A DNA stretch of 64,000 bases, from contig NC_064548.1 in NCBI RefSeq assembly GCF_023856365.1, positions 25,322,289 to 25,386,288 of the forward strand, written 5' to 3'. The stretch is from Brienomyrus brachyistius. Lineage: Eukaryota; Chordata; Actinopteri; Osteoglossiformes; Mormyridae. A program made the position numbers and the translations under genes. This document shows, piece by piece, positions 1 to 10,800 of the stretch. The notes under the pieces are model-generated. The model was not told the origin of the DNA, searched no databases, and saw only the letters and a list, made by a program, of their open reading frames with translations. Numbering within the stretch: the stretch's first letter is position 1; the number at the start of each line of letters is the position of its first letter.

Positions 1-170
1 AGCTTCAATGTCAATTTTCACCTGATGAGATTCCCTGGAGTACAAGTCATTGTGACGACACACCTCTTATGACCGCCACTGCGACCAAAATCGGAAGCCT
101 GAAATAAAGGCATCTTGGGATACTTGGGTAGTTAACATTCAACATCATGTCGACTCCAAAGGCAAAGTAC
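1..170 (-). other. IPO5: IPO5 intron 13 (partial)
   Basis: This stretch follows the donor site (GTACTT) of IPO5 coding exon 13 and runs off the left edge of the window. The next exon is not included. Nothing else is visible here. Confidence 0.85.
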
Positions 171-344
171 CTCCTGCAGTTTGGCGACCATGATAGTGTG
201 AAGGTGCTGCACCAGGTTGTCTAGATAAGGAACAAGTAGCGACTTGGGGCAGTCTTCTGTGAAGTTGATGAGGGCAGCTGCTGCGTGGGCCTGCACACGT
301 GGGTTGGACTGATCCTCCATGGTCTGAAGCAGGGCCGAGATGAC
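171..344 (-). CDS. IPO5: IPO5 coding exon 13
   Basis: Codes residues 438-495 ([20 protein letters not shown] and on to IMVAKLQE), phase 0. The donor is GAG|GTACTT. This is the last IPO5 exon inside the window. Confidence 0.95.
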
Positions 345-3300
345 CTGGGTGGGGGGGGGAGAGACGGACAGTCAGGCAGACCGCTCGGAAGTAGGTCATT
401 CCTCTGTAGATCTTCAGCAGGATACCTTATCGTGAAACTTCTTCTGGAAGGTTGGGGCAAAGTCTGTGGCCATCTGTCCGATAGCATTGCAGGCAGCATA
501 ACGGACCCGGGGATGCTGAAGAAAAGAGAAGTAAGCACCCACATCTCCTGGGCTTCCGGAAAACGTCACAGCGAATGGTGGGATGGGACTAATTACTCAC
601 AGGATCCTGACAGAAGAGAAGCACAAAGCTGACGATCTCGTTAAGGATGGATTCCATCTGCTGGTGGCAGCCCTCCCCTATTGCCGAGAGGGCCATGAGG
701 CCAGCATGGCGGTACTTCCAGTCAGCTGCTCCAAGGGAACGGCAAGAGATCAAGATCAGCACTGCCTGACCACTACTGACCTCCAACCAGGTCTGTAGCT
801 AGGAAATACGTCACTGTGCACTCTGCTCTGATCTTCCGATGCTGCCCAAGCATTTAAACGTGAAACCAGGCTAGACATCACCCTGCGCTGCAACTGGCAA
901 GGATGTAAACTTACGATTCTGCAGCATCTGCATAATGTGCTGCTTGATCATTGGGAGCACGATCTTCCCGCCGAGGCCGCAAGCGATGCGATCCAGGGCG
1001 CTCTCACCAGCCACAGCATTGCTGCGCACAAGACAGTGTGCATCATGGTAAACAGCGGTAATCTGCGCTCAGTAATATACCCACTGCATTCACACGCTAT
1101 GCGGGCTGCACTACAGCAGTGGCCCTGCATCACACCCCCATTCGCGACAGAGTACGGTCCATACAATTAAAAGCCATGAGATACCAGTGAGAATACAGAC
1201 CATAGGTGTCGTTTGTGTTCTGTACCTGTCAAAATCGTCATCCTCCAGTTCGTCTGCCATTGCCCATTCCTCATCATCCTCCAAATCCACCATCATGGCC
1301 AGCATCTGCGGGACTGGTGATGTGTGCAAAAAAAAAAAAAAAATAAATAAAAAAATTATATATATATAAAAAACAGTCAAAGAGGTGACATTAACCAGCA
1401 GCTATTGTAGCCCACAAGACTGACACCATAAGGTCAAACATTCAGAGAGATTCTTACATTAGGAAGGAGGAAGAAACCTTGGGAGGAACCAGACCCAAAG
1501 GGGGAGCCCATCCTCCAGGGGGCAGCAGAGGAAGCCCTAACCCTAACCAGACCCAAAGGGGGAGCCCATCCTCCAGGGGGCAGCAGAGAAGCCCTAACCC
1601 TAACCAGACTCAAAGGGGGAGCCCATCCTGCAGGGGGCAGCAGAGGAAGCCCTAACCCTAACCAGACCCAAAGGGGGAGCCCATCCTCCAGGGGGCAGCA
1701 GAGGAAGCCCTAACCCTAACCAGACCCAAAGGGAGAGACCCAGCAGAGGAATGAACAAGATCTAGTTTCGTGGCTGCAAGGCCCCATTAAACGCTGCCGA
1801 TGACAGTGCAACTATGCCGCTCGCACTGAAAACGGAAGTGCGGCTCCCAGAGTTCACCCGATTCAACACAGAACTCTGATAATGCACGGCTTTGCAGCTG
1901 CGACACCCACTGCCCTTAGGAATGTTAATCTGACATTCCTGACCATCAATGGTACGCAGCTTCCACAGAAGCCTCAGCAAAACACATCTAGAAGTAGCCT
2001 AACTGCCAACGGGCCATGAGGGAAAGAGAAATTGAAAAGGAAAGATTTTCTGCAGACCCATTATTGAAAACTAAGCATTTACAGTTTCCCAGCAGATGTC
2101 ACAAAATACCAATACCATCCTTTATTTTTCTAGCATCAGTGAGAAAAGCAATCCTGAGTTACACACCGATGTTCTGATGCACTAAATGCCCGTGTGATGC
2201 GTTTTGGTGGCACCATGTCTGAACAAACGCACGGGCAACCGCACCCTAAACTGCAATACAGCTCGTTTACAAAAAGCACAGTGAACTTCAATGTAGAAAA
2301 CGCATCGGCCACATGTTCACTTCAAACAAACAGGTTGAAAGGGTGAGGTCCCCCCCCCCCCCCATTAAAAGGACAGTAATAAACTATTAATAGCTGTAAA
2401 TAACCATTGTAATAACCTGTACAGCTTAAGTAAACCCTAAAGCCAGGAAACTCCATTCCAACAGAACAAAGCTGATCTGAGTCAACCTGAACAGGCAAAG
2501 CTGCCTGTCAATCACTACCACACTTACATAATTATTACTGCGCCATTTATTGAAAGTTCCAATTTGAGTTTACATTCACTTCAATTCATGGAAGCGTTTA
2601 AGTTCCGCCATTTCAGAGTGACAGGCTTACGCAGCGTACATGGCCATCATCGGAAGGCGTGGATCTCGGCCCAGCCCTTCGCTAGGGACGGGCGTTTACC
2701 AGAATGCCTTCTTACCGCTCTGAGCCACAATGCTGGTGTGCTTTCGGAGCATGGCGGCGGCCGTCTCCGAGAGCGTGACGATGACCTCCAAGGCCAGCTG
2801 CCTCTGCATGTTGCTCAGGCTAGTGTCGGCACAGAGCTGCAAGATAAACAAATAAATAAAAACATAGATGACAGGAGCTGAACAACATGCCCCTCAAAGG
2901 CAGCTGGTAAAGGCACCCAGACAATCCATCTACCAAGAGCAGCTTGGTTGAGTGACCTGGGATCTGACCCCCTTACCTTCAGGCTGAGCTGCAGTGTGGC
3001 CTCCAAGTTGGGTCTCAGGTACTTGGGAGCCGTGTCCGCAATCTCCACTAAGGACTTGAGCACAGAGTCGTCTCCCCGGTAGCACGACTCGTTCACTGCC
3101 TGTGGACAGACAGGCAAACATTTAGGCTGTAGACGCGCTAGATGGTCCCACACCAATCTACAAGGAACAAAAATGACCATGCATCAGAAACAGGTATAAG
3201 CAGACAGAAGCGAATCCGGCGCGGTCACACCTGAAGGACGCCAGGGAGAAGGTCAGAGAAGTGCTTGAGCAAGGCCGAGTTATTCTCGTTGGAGAGGACG

Positions 3301-6300
3301 AAGGAGGCTGCGGCTCGGGCAGCCAAGGTGCGGATCTAAGGAGCAGGGCAGATGGATTAGCAGAGTGATTCTGAACGGCACACATTACAGCTCAGTGCAG
3401 CACATATACAGTCACTCAGGGTGTCGGACGAGGAGCAGCTACAAAAATGTGGTGGAGAAGAGTAAAGACTCAGAAATGTTACCACCCCCAGCAAAAAAAA
3501 AAAAAAAAACCTCAAGGGTCCTTGTGAAATACGGCTCAGACAGCCTGATACGGCCGAACTCGCTATGCTGGTTTCATCAATAGGAGGCACACTGCATGCT
3601 CTCTGCAGCCCCCGGAGGAACAGTCATCCCACAGTGAATTCTCACATGCAGCCACCAGGAATGCGATGCCCATGTCCTTCAAACAGGCAGAGTAGGATAA
3701 AATGGCTGACATTCGAGACTGCGGCCAGTTCCCATACATATCGAAAACAGACAATGAAAAGACGTCTGTCCTTTTCCCCTCTAATGGAATTTGGGGAGGG
3801 GGGGACTGGAGCCCCCAAGCCAGGCACGCTTGTAGTGTCCCGGAGTTAATGTCCAGCAGCACTGGGATGCGAGGACCAACACGACACCTACACCAAGACC
3901 CCTGATGGCTCAAAGATCCAGCCTGGTGTAGTATGCAGTAGCCCAGTGTGTCAGGCAGGATCTCACCGTCGGGTTCTCCTGGTCCTGCATGCACTGCACC
4001 AGCATACGCTTGATCACCTCCAGGTAGTGCTGCTGCTGGTTGCCAAATATTCCTGGGAAGTTCCTATTAGGGAAGGAAAAAGGAAAGGGAGCCCATCGAG
4101 TAAGCTGGGGGTGGAGTGCCAAAGCCATGCAGCCCTGACGGCAAAGGGCACCCCCGCGCCACGGACAGCTGGCTGGCATGAAAGTGTCACAGCACACTCC
4201 TGCAAATCTGCATAACGACACTCCATATTTTAACAGAATTATTTTTTTCCGGCGAAGGCAAAACGCAAAAGGGCTCTAGAGTGCGGACCAGGCTCACCAG
4301 AAGATGTGCAGAGCAGATTCTCGCAGGCCAAGGTCCGGCGAGTTGACGGCCTCGAACAGGAACTTTAGAATTTCGGGCCACTGGTTGTTCCCATCATCAT
4401 CTGAAGCAGCAAAAGTTTTGAGCGTCTTACATTTTAGTTGCTTGGGCAACAGGCGGTGATTAAGAGCGGACCCACATCCACAGCGGGAACCTGCTTACTG
4501 AACGAGCCGATTTAGGTACCCGTGAGCAAGGCAGCACAGCGGGACTGTGCTGAGATTTCATCAAATCCAGGTTACTACCAACCAGGAACTTCACAGGATG
4601 AACAAAACAAAGGCAACGGATTCGGATGCAGTAAGAGGGTGGTCTTGGGGGCGCGTACGAGTGCTCCTACCGATGAGGTTGCGGGCGAGCTCTGCTGCGA
4701 TGTCGCACACCTTCTTGCGGATCGCGGGAGAGCCCTCGGCCTGGATGCCGACCAGCAGCTCGCTCTTAATGGCCGTCTGCATGTCCGGTGGCAGGGAGGG
4801 ATAGATCTCGTCGAATGATGACGATAGTAGCCTCCTCAACAGCACCGCTGCCATCTGCTTGACCTGAATGTTGGGGCAGACGGGGGGGGGATGGACGATG
4901 ACACACGTTTCGCCATTAAAACCACATGAAAGGCGACAAACTCAGGTAACCGGAGGACAGCCGCCTGAAGTCAGAGGCAGGAAAATGAGAGCAGAGCACG
5001 CTAAAAATATCTGAAGTCACAGGAGCAACACAGGAGGCTGTATAGAATCACTGAGCACAAGAAAGAGTAGCAGGTCAGCCGCTGGGAGCAGGAACCTCCA
5101 GTGGAGGAAAGGCACAGGAGTCCCAGGCATCTTCTGCTGGATATGGTCACTGCCAGTGGGAGCAATATGTTACTTAAACTTCAGTGCAACGGGACTGGCG
5201 ACAAAACAGTGACAAGACGTTCCTGCCTGCTCATGATATTAGGGCCATAACCAAATTATGCGAACATCTACTATCCACCAATAGGAAGCCAGAGCCCAGC
5301 AGGTTAGCAATCAGTGTAGTGTACAGCAGTTCTTGGGTTCAAATCCCAAGGTTGCCAACATAATGTCACTGCTGGGCACTTAAGCTCCCACCTGCCAGTA
5401 CGTTTCATGATCCTGCCTTCTGACCTTAAGCTGCCCTCATTTGTATGTGGCTTTGGACAAAATTCACACCAGCCTCTTACAGTAACTAAGCTGCCCCCAC
5501 TGCCTTAGCCCACCTCCCAGGGGGGTACAGTAGAGTAAGGGAGGGTCGCAGAAAGACCTGAAACGCCTGCTTAAATAGGCTGCGGGATGAAGGGGCACGC
5601 CTCAGCGTGCGCAGCTCAGCCTTCGAACAGCCGTGACACATCAAACGCTGCCTAGTGTCCCCAAACCAAGTGCCTGCAGAATCTGCCATATGCACGACGG
5701 CACTCCAAACCTTCCGACTCCAGAAGGGGACAGGAGTCACTCACCTCCTCTGTGGCAGATGCATCGCGGACGGCCTGTAGCAGGAAGGTGATCTTTGTCT
5801 GACCAGGTATGTTGTCGTATGTCTCCTGCACGAGATAAGACAGTTAAGCGACGCTGGTCTCAGCCATTTCCTGTCACACGACAGGACGTTCTGCAAGAGT
5901 TAAAGCCCATCACTCCTTGGGCTTCGACCAACACGTTACAGCCATGACTGCACTTGGGAAACACCCGACAGCGAGAACTTCAGAATGACCTTTTACTTGT
6001 TAAGGTACCAGGCTATTTATTTATCTTTACATCAATGAGATGGATAAGACCTGCATCCTCTGAACATCTGCTACAAAGGCAACCTTTCCACCTCCCCACC
6101 CCCCCAAACTGCTCATATTTGGTCTTCTGACTCATTACACGCAAGATGTCAAGAATGTAAGATCTGTGGCAGGATGAGAGGCCTGGAATACGTTCAGCTG
6201 CTAGTCACATGGTCAATAAACACCAAACAGTGGCCTGCTTTCCATCAAAACTGGTCCCCCCCACAACATCACTTATATGACCACACTTGTAAGATACATA

Positions 6301-7454
6301 GTGTACTACCCCCAGAATCTCCAAGTTCATGTAGTATTCTCTAGGATGAAACATACAATCTCATTTGAAAACCATCTTGAAAACACGACCATTTCCCCAT
6401 CACTGAAGGTCAGCATCCCACACATCAGCAAGAGAGCATGCATACAGAATGTCCATTGGGTGTAACGGGCACATTACTCTTCCTTAGAATTATGAAATGA
6501 GGGATCCCAGCTCAAACCAGACAAAAGGGTGGGGGGGTTACGTTCCTGACAGGAGGAACCCTCATCCGTGCCTGATGAGAGGATCTGGCCCGGCATTATC
6601 GCTGCGGCCCGTCATTGTCTACGGCAGGGAATGTGCTGACCGTGGGGCAAGGGTCACCCCGGGCATCTGCTGACAGGACGCCTGTACAAACCATCCCGCA
6701 AGGCCAGCAAATAAAACAACAATCATCGAGCAAGCCTTCCTAAATGTGCACGCTTACATGGATTTATGACGGTCACCCCGCCTAGCAGGAATAAAAATGC
6801 CTCGTCTCTCCCCTAAGCGCTGTTACACGGCGCTCATAAGGACCTCACACCCCCCAGCACCGTGACGGCATCGAACTTTTACTAAAAGTTCCACAATATT
6901 TTAAGTCACAATAGGGCTGACCGAGCCGCGGTGGCTCTGCTGGGAAGATCCGGCCGCGCGAGTAAAGCGGCGGCCCGCTAAGTTAATCGGCGCTTTTTAA
7001 CTTTGCGGCTGCGTTAGAGCGCAGCCGCCGATTAGCGGGGTAGCCGGGCGGCGCTAGCATGTTAGCGACAGCACACTGAAAAGCCAGCGTGAGCTTCGGG
7101 GTGGCGGAGTTCTTAATAAAAATAAAAGCACTGGGCGGACGGTCATTTGCCGCAGCTCATGGCCCGGCGGCTGCCGCGGCTCCGCGTCGCGCAGCACGTT
7201 CTCGCGGAGCCCGCGCGGTCACGCAGCCCCGGATCCGCCATCGGCTTCGCTTCACACGTGGGCTGGGCCGAATCGGGCCGCCGCCGTGCTGCGAGCGGCG
7301 CCACCGCGCTGAATAACAGCCCCCGCTTTCGCGCGCCCAGCGGCACCCCGAAGGCCTCCCACCGACAGCCACGTACCTCCGACTGCTTCCTGATGCCGTT
7401 GTCGGGGCTCATCAGGTTGCCCAGTAAGAGATGGAACTGCTGTTGCTCCGCCAT
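171..7454 (-). CDS. IPO5: Importin-5 (karyopherin beta-3), N-terminal 495 codons, 13 exons
   Basis: Importin-5 is a HEAT-repeat nuclear import receptor that carries ribosomal proteins, histones and other cargo through the nuclear pore and releases them on RanGTP binding. Coding exons on the minus strand: 7377-7454, 5745-5825, 4671-4863, 4298-4400, 3967-4063, 3231-3335, 2977-3099, 2716-2836, 1226-1313, 915-1021, 601-725, 426-515, 171-344. They sum to 1485 nt (495 codons) with every splice phase consistent and GT/AG at every junction. Aligned from memory to human IPO5 (about 1097 residues), each exon is colinear without internal gaps; only the N-terminus is four residues shorter. Diagnostic stretches include AEQQQF near the start, [35 protein letters not shown], and the acidic loop in exon 9. 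The start is the ATG at 7454 (context GCAGCAATGG); the upstream in-frame codon at 7469 is TTG. The C-terminal half lies left of the window. Confidence 0.97.
426..515 (-). CDS. IPO5: IPO5 coding exon 12
   Basis: Codes residues 408-437 ([20 protein letters not shown] and on to KKFHDK), phase 0. It is flanked by introns of 85 and 81 bp, a compact size common in fish genes. Confidence 0.95.
601..725 (-). CDS. IPO5: IPO5 coding exon 11
   Basis: Codes residues 366-407 ([20 protein letters not shown] and on to LLFCQDP). The first Pro codon is completed across the junction. The donor is CCT|GTGAGT. The intron that follows is only 85 bp. Confidence 0.96.
915..1021 (-). CDS. IPO5: IPO5 coding exon 10
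   Basis: Codes residues 330-365 ([20 protein letters not shown] and on to HIMQMLQN) plus one base of codon 366. The donor, AATC|GTAAGT, is a near-consensus site. Confidence 0.95.
1226..1313 (-). CDS. IPO5: IPO5 coding exon 9 (acidic loop)
   Basis: Codes residues 301-329 plus two bases of Ser330. Residues 311-329 ([19 protein letters not shown]) are the acidic loop that, in importin-beta-type receptors, lies inside a HEAT repeat and takes part in Ran and cargo binding. The acceptor is CACCAG|TCC and the donor ACAG|GTACAG. Confidence 0.96.
1488..1749. repeat. 59-bp minisatellite with telomere-like core, IPO5 intron 8
   Basis: About 4.4 copies of a 58-59 bp unit. Each unit carries CCCAAAGGGGGAGCCCATCC, then CAGGGGGCAGCAGAGGAAG, then CCCTAACCCTAA, which is two vertebrate telomere hexamers. 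The sequence just before the first unit (GAAACCTTGGGAGGAACCAG) resembles a dispersed fish repeat, so the array probably grew out of one copy of it. The rest of the 1.4-kb intron 8 (1750-2715) shows only a C-run near 2350. Confidence 0.9.
2716..2836 (-). CDS. IPO5: IPO5 coding exon 8
   Basis: Codes residues 261-300 ([20 protein letters not shown] and on to HTSIVAQS) plus one base of codon 301. The acceptor is TTGCAG|CTC and the donor GCG|GTAAGA. Confidence 0.95.
2977..3099 (-). CDS. IPO5: IPO5 coding exon 7
   Basis: Codes residues 220-260 ([20 protein letters not shown], then [10 protein letters not shown] and on to LQLSLK), phase 0. The acceptor is CACAG|GCA and the donor AAG|GTAAGG. Confidence 0.96.
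3231..3335 (-). CDS. IPO5: IPO5 coding exon 6
   Basis: Codes residues 185-219, from [19 protein letters not shown] to LLPGVLQ. It begins after CCTTAG and ends CAG|GTGTGA. No complete ATG-started open frame matches it, so it is recognised by similarity and phase only. Confidence 0.93.
3967..4063 (-). CDS. IPO5: IPO5 coding exon 5
   Basis: Codes residues 152-184, containing [16 protein letters not shown] and ending QDQENPT. This is one of the best-conserved parts of importin-5. The donor is ACG|GTGAGA. Confidence 0.96.
4298..4400 (-). CDS. IPO5: IPO5 coding exon 4
   Basis: Codes residues 118-151 ([19 protein letters not shown], then on to LHIF) plus two bases of Trp152. The acceptor is TTCAG|ATG and the donor TG|GTGAGC. 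Confidence 0.94.
4671..4863 (-). CDS. IPO5: IPO5 coding exon 3
   Basis: Codes residues 54-117 and the first base of codon 118. It begins [13 protein letters not shown] and ends AELARNLI. The donor is ATCG|GTAGGA. This is the largest IPO5 exon in the window. Confidence 0.95.
4864..5744. other. IPO5: IPO5 intron 2
   Basis: An 881-bp intron. A degenerate SINE-like stretch at about 5296-5470 contains GGGTTCAAATCCC, which resembles an RNA polymerase III B box. No good A box or complete tRNA fold is visible. Nothing else is recognised. Confidence 0.6.
5296..5470 (+). mobile_element. Degenerate tRNA-derived SINE-like remnant
   Basis: Contains the B-box-like GGGTTCAAATCCC at about 5335-5347, followed by text typical of fish dispersed repeats (GCTGCCCTCATTTGTATGTG). 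It lacks a clear A box, a poly-A tail and target duplications, so this is a weak call. Confidence 0.35.
5745..5825 (-). CDS. IPO5: IPO5 coding exon 2
   Basis: Codes residues 27-53 ([19 protein letters not shown] and on to ATEE), phase 0. The acceptor is TGCAG|GAG and the donor GAG|GTGAGT. Confidence 0.95.
5826..7376 (-). other. IPO5: IPO5 intron 1
   Basis: The first intron, 1.55 kb. The 5' end, on the right, is CpG-rich and contains a nested inverted repeat at 6974-7039. The remainder is ordinary non-coding sequence. Confidence 0.85.
6974..7039. repeat. Nested inverted repeat in IPO5 intron 1
   Basis: The inner arms GCGGCTGCG (7005-7013) and CGCAGCCGC (7020-7028) are a perfect 9-bp stem with a 6-base loop. 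An outer imperfect stem pairs CCCGCTA...ATCGG (6974-6990) with CCGATTAGCGGG (7028-7039). The structure can form in the nascent IPO5 transcript or as a DNA cruciform. Confidence 0.75.
7377..7454 (-). CDS. IPO5: IPO5 coding exon 1
   Basis: Codes residues 1-26, beginning MAEQQQF and ending IRKQSE, phase 0. The donor is GAG|GTACGT. The exon lies inside the CpG-rich promoter block. Confidence 0.95.
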
Positions 7455-7560
7455 TGCTGCGAAATCCAAAAGAGGGAAAGGCGGCTGGCGGATGAGGGGA
7501 AGGTAAAAGCCGGTGGCCGTGACGACCTTTCACACTACACGCAAGAGGACCCCTTCGCTC

Positions 7561-7810
7561 TGATTGGTAGACTCCCTAAACCATCTCTATATACATTGGG
7601 TCCGCAACCAAGACTCAACTGTATGATTGGCCAGCAGCCACCGTACTTAACACATTAATTTGCCATTGGGCAAGCTGGCCGCAGGACGGTCTATTTCGAT
7701 TGGATGTCACGAACGACGGCGACAAGAACTTCGCTGAATCGCATTGTGCGTCCGATGCGCGCGTAAAACGGTGTGGGCGGGCATTTGGAAAAGGAGATGA
7801 CGTCATGTCA
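7561..7810 (-). promoter_or_regulatory. IPO5: CCAAT cluster, GC box and CRE upstream of IPO5
   Basis: Four ATTGG motifs (CCAAT boxes on the minus strand) occur near 7561, 7624, 7665 and 7698. A GTGGGCGGGC GC-box-like motif lies near 7771, and a full palindromic CRE, TGACGTCA, is at 7798-7805. NF-Y, Sp and CREB/ATF sites of this sort are typical of TATA-less housekeeping promoters. Occupancy is inferred. Confidence 0.6.
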
Positions 7811-10800
7811 AAATATAGCGACAGAAAGCGCGGGAGATTGACACGTCGAAAGTTACGGGATAGCGGGACGGCAGCCCTTAGCTGCAGCCATGCCGTTTAT
7901 AGCGCTGTCTCCTACTGCAGGCATGCGCTTTGCATAGCGAATAAAATACTTGTTGCATTTTTTTGCCGACAAGATATTGTGCAGTTTGTTAGAACTAACG
8001 GATGCTTCATACTTTGTATGAGGACCACCTACCCGAAATATAAACAGTTCACAAACATTAAGATTTTAAAAATGAATTATACTACAAGTAACCAATATGA
8101 AAATGGAATAAAAACTAGAGACAGTACGTGCTGAAAATTATTTAGTCACTATTTTGTTTGTTTTCCGTCCGAAAATATGAATGCAGGTATTGTAAAGTTA
8201 CTTAAGTGCTGCGCAGTGGACGGTATCCAAATCATTGATTACCGGGATGTAAGCTTCTGTTAATAAATAATATAGGTAAAATATATATTAAATTGTTTAT
8301 ACATAGAAACTCTTGGGAAGCTTGCTTAATTAAGAAAATATTGCAATTGTATTGGTTTTATAATAAAAATCACTAGTTTATTTGTTTACTAAAATCAGGG
8401 TAGCTATAACTTTGGTCAGCTGCATACACATGTGTATGTGTGTAACAGTGTTAGTACCTTGTAAATATTATGTACAGGTTGCACACTCCCCCAACGCTTT
8501 AAATGTATTCAATTGTAGGCTTATAATGGGAACGTATAGATTGCTCGCCTGACTGAGAGCATATCAGATGCATTAGAGTTGGCATTCCTGCAAAATATCT
8601 TAATCATTAAAACATTGCTTTAAATAAAACATTCATTTCAAATAAGTAATTAGTTGAAATCCAAATTATAGTTGTAAAGGAGCTGTTCTGATTTAAAAAG
8701 TTCATTGACAAGTAGTTGGCTGCTTTTTAATTAGTAACAACTTTGCATTTAGCCCAACGCAGATGAAGAACAAAAGCTAGTGCTTCAATGCTCAAGACCT
8801 ACTACTAGGGCTGTTACTATGACTACTACTAATAATAAATCAATATATGTAGTACAAAGAATTCTGGAATTGCTTTTGTTGAAAGATATTACAGCTGAAA
8901 AACTAAATATAAAGCTAATTTCACCGCGGAGTTGAGGTTTAAACCTGAACCCGTTATTGGGAATACCTGCCTGGCATTCTTGCCTGAAGATGTATTTAGG
9001 GATTATTAATGATTATTAATAAATGCACCAGCTCCTTTCACTACCAGTGACTGTACACGAGCGACAGCTGGTTTTACAGGGTTCTGTATGGGAATTTTAA
9101 TACAAGGGGACAGACCTATTTCAAAATAGCAACCTTGAGAAATATTAAAAATGATGTGAAGACATTGTATGCTTGTACAGACTATATGATGCTAACAAAG
9201 TAAAATGATTAAATTGTGTGAAACAGACAGGCACCACATATTGAATATGTTGAACTGTTGTGACTAGTAGCCTTAGGTAATAAAAGTCAGGGTGGGGTCA
9301 GGGTGGGGTCAGCGTGGGGCGGCTGCTTGGCTGATGCCGACGTCCTCGGAGGAGCCATGGAGACAGATTCAGCCGGCAGTGGTGTTACAAGAAAATGCGA
9401 CGGCCAATGCAACAGCTAAGCAGAAAATATGACGCTGCATTTCTGGAATACCTGTTTGTGTGTTTCGGTGTGTGTATGTGGGGGGGAGGGGGTGGTGATC
9501 TGGACAAATATGAGCTCTGGGGGAGGGGGCTGTCAAAAAAAGTTGGAATGCGACGGCTGTAGATGCTTCTGCAGGAGGTGGCTGCATTATGAATGGAGCA
9601 GAAGAGTCGTCTGATAAAGATATGAAGCCAGGATTATACTGGGAAGAATTATGTGCATATTTAAGTTACTATAAACTGTAGAATACATCAAATTTGAGAG
9701 ACAGGGACTTCAAATGAAACAGTTCATGAACGATTGACTGATGCAATGATGAAGCAATTTGCACCATTATTATCACTTATTATTGGTTATTCAGTTTTAC
9801 GTCTCACACTGTAATGATATTGCTGATTGGCAGTCAAGCGATGCTGTGGAATTTTGAACAGACTGGCAAAAAAAAGTGATGCATATATTTTTATTTACCG
9901 AGGACAATATAAAAGAAAATAAATGTGTTTTGGTAGTAAAAACACAAACTGTACAAAGCCAATTTAACATTTGTAATATGGATAGTTTTAATCAAAGCAA
10001 ATTCATTGTGTATTTTGTAAACAAATTTATGTTTTCTCATTAAAGTTAATTTCAGTAGCAGCGGAAAAAGTTTTTATGATGCTTGTAAAATGAGGTAATT
10101 TCATCACAGTAATGAAAGAAGGGTGTATGAGCATTTACTGCTTATTGTACAGAATGGGGATCAGGATGGTGGCCTGCTTTCGTTATTTTTATAAGCATGA
10201 TTTCAGCATGAATCCCACATCCTTAAAGAGAACCTTCTGACCTTTCAGATTGTAAATGGGCTGTATTTCCAAATTTTCCACAAAATTCTTCAGAATAATT
10301 CATTTCTCGCGCACATGACATGTAAATAACATTGCAGTTCCTATTCCCCTGGCTGCGTGGTACTAGAGAAGTGGGATTGGGAAGACTTATTCCCCTTGCT
10401 GACAGGGGGCGCTGCAGTACTGCAGTGAGCTTTGGGGAACAGCCCCAGAGACCGCTGGGGAAATGATGGAAACTCCTGCACATACATCCAGAGCAATGAA
10501 AAGAATTCAGGCAGATTTAGCACCTGAAACACTGAGCCTAAAATATGAAAACCAAAATACCAAATTTAACAAAAATATTAATCTTGAACTAATAGCAGAG
10601 ACAAGGCAGAACAACATTGTGAATTAATTCGGGGATAGTCGAGCCCAGCCACTGACATTCCACTACTGTCCAGACTGTCGTGTGTGAGATGGGAGGCAAA
10701 GCGATGACAAGAAATGGGAAAATGTCATTTGGTATGCAGAGGAAGCCACAGTAATAGATGACAGATGAATAATAGATAGGATGCACAGGGATGAGCGTGA

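Larger units (their letters stand above)
6900..7560 (-). promoter_or_regulatory. IPO5: CpG-rich promoter / 5' region of IPO5
   Basis: This block surrounds coding exon 1 and is visibly dense in CpG, unlike the sequence on either side. Such islands mark promoters of broadly expressed vertebrate genes, which fits importin-5. The transcription start cannot be fixed from sequence, but the 5'UTR must lie right of 7454. No TATA box is evident. Confidence 0.75.

Noticed and set aside
5330..5350. tRNA gene suggested by a B-box-like sequence
   Set aside because: No A box or cloverleaf can be formed; treated as a SINE remnant.
7455..7469. Upstream IPO5 start that would add DFAA-type residues
   Set aside because: The codon at 7469 is TTG, whereas the ATG at 7454 has a good context and matches the family N-terminus.
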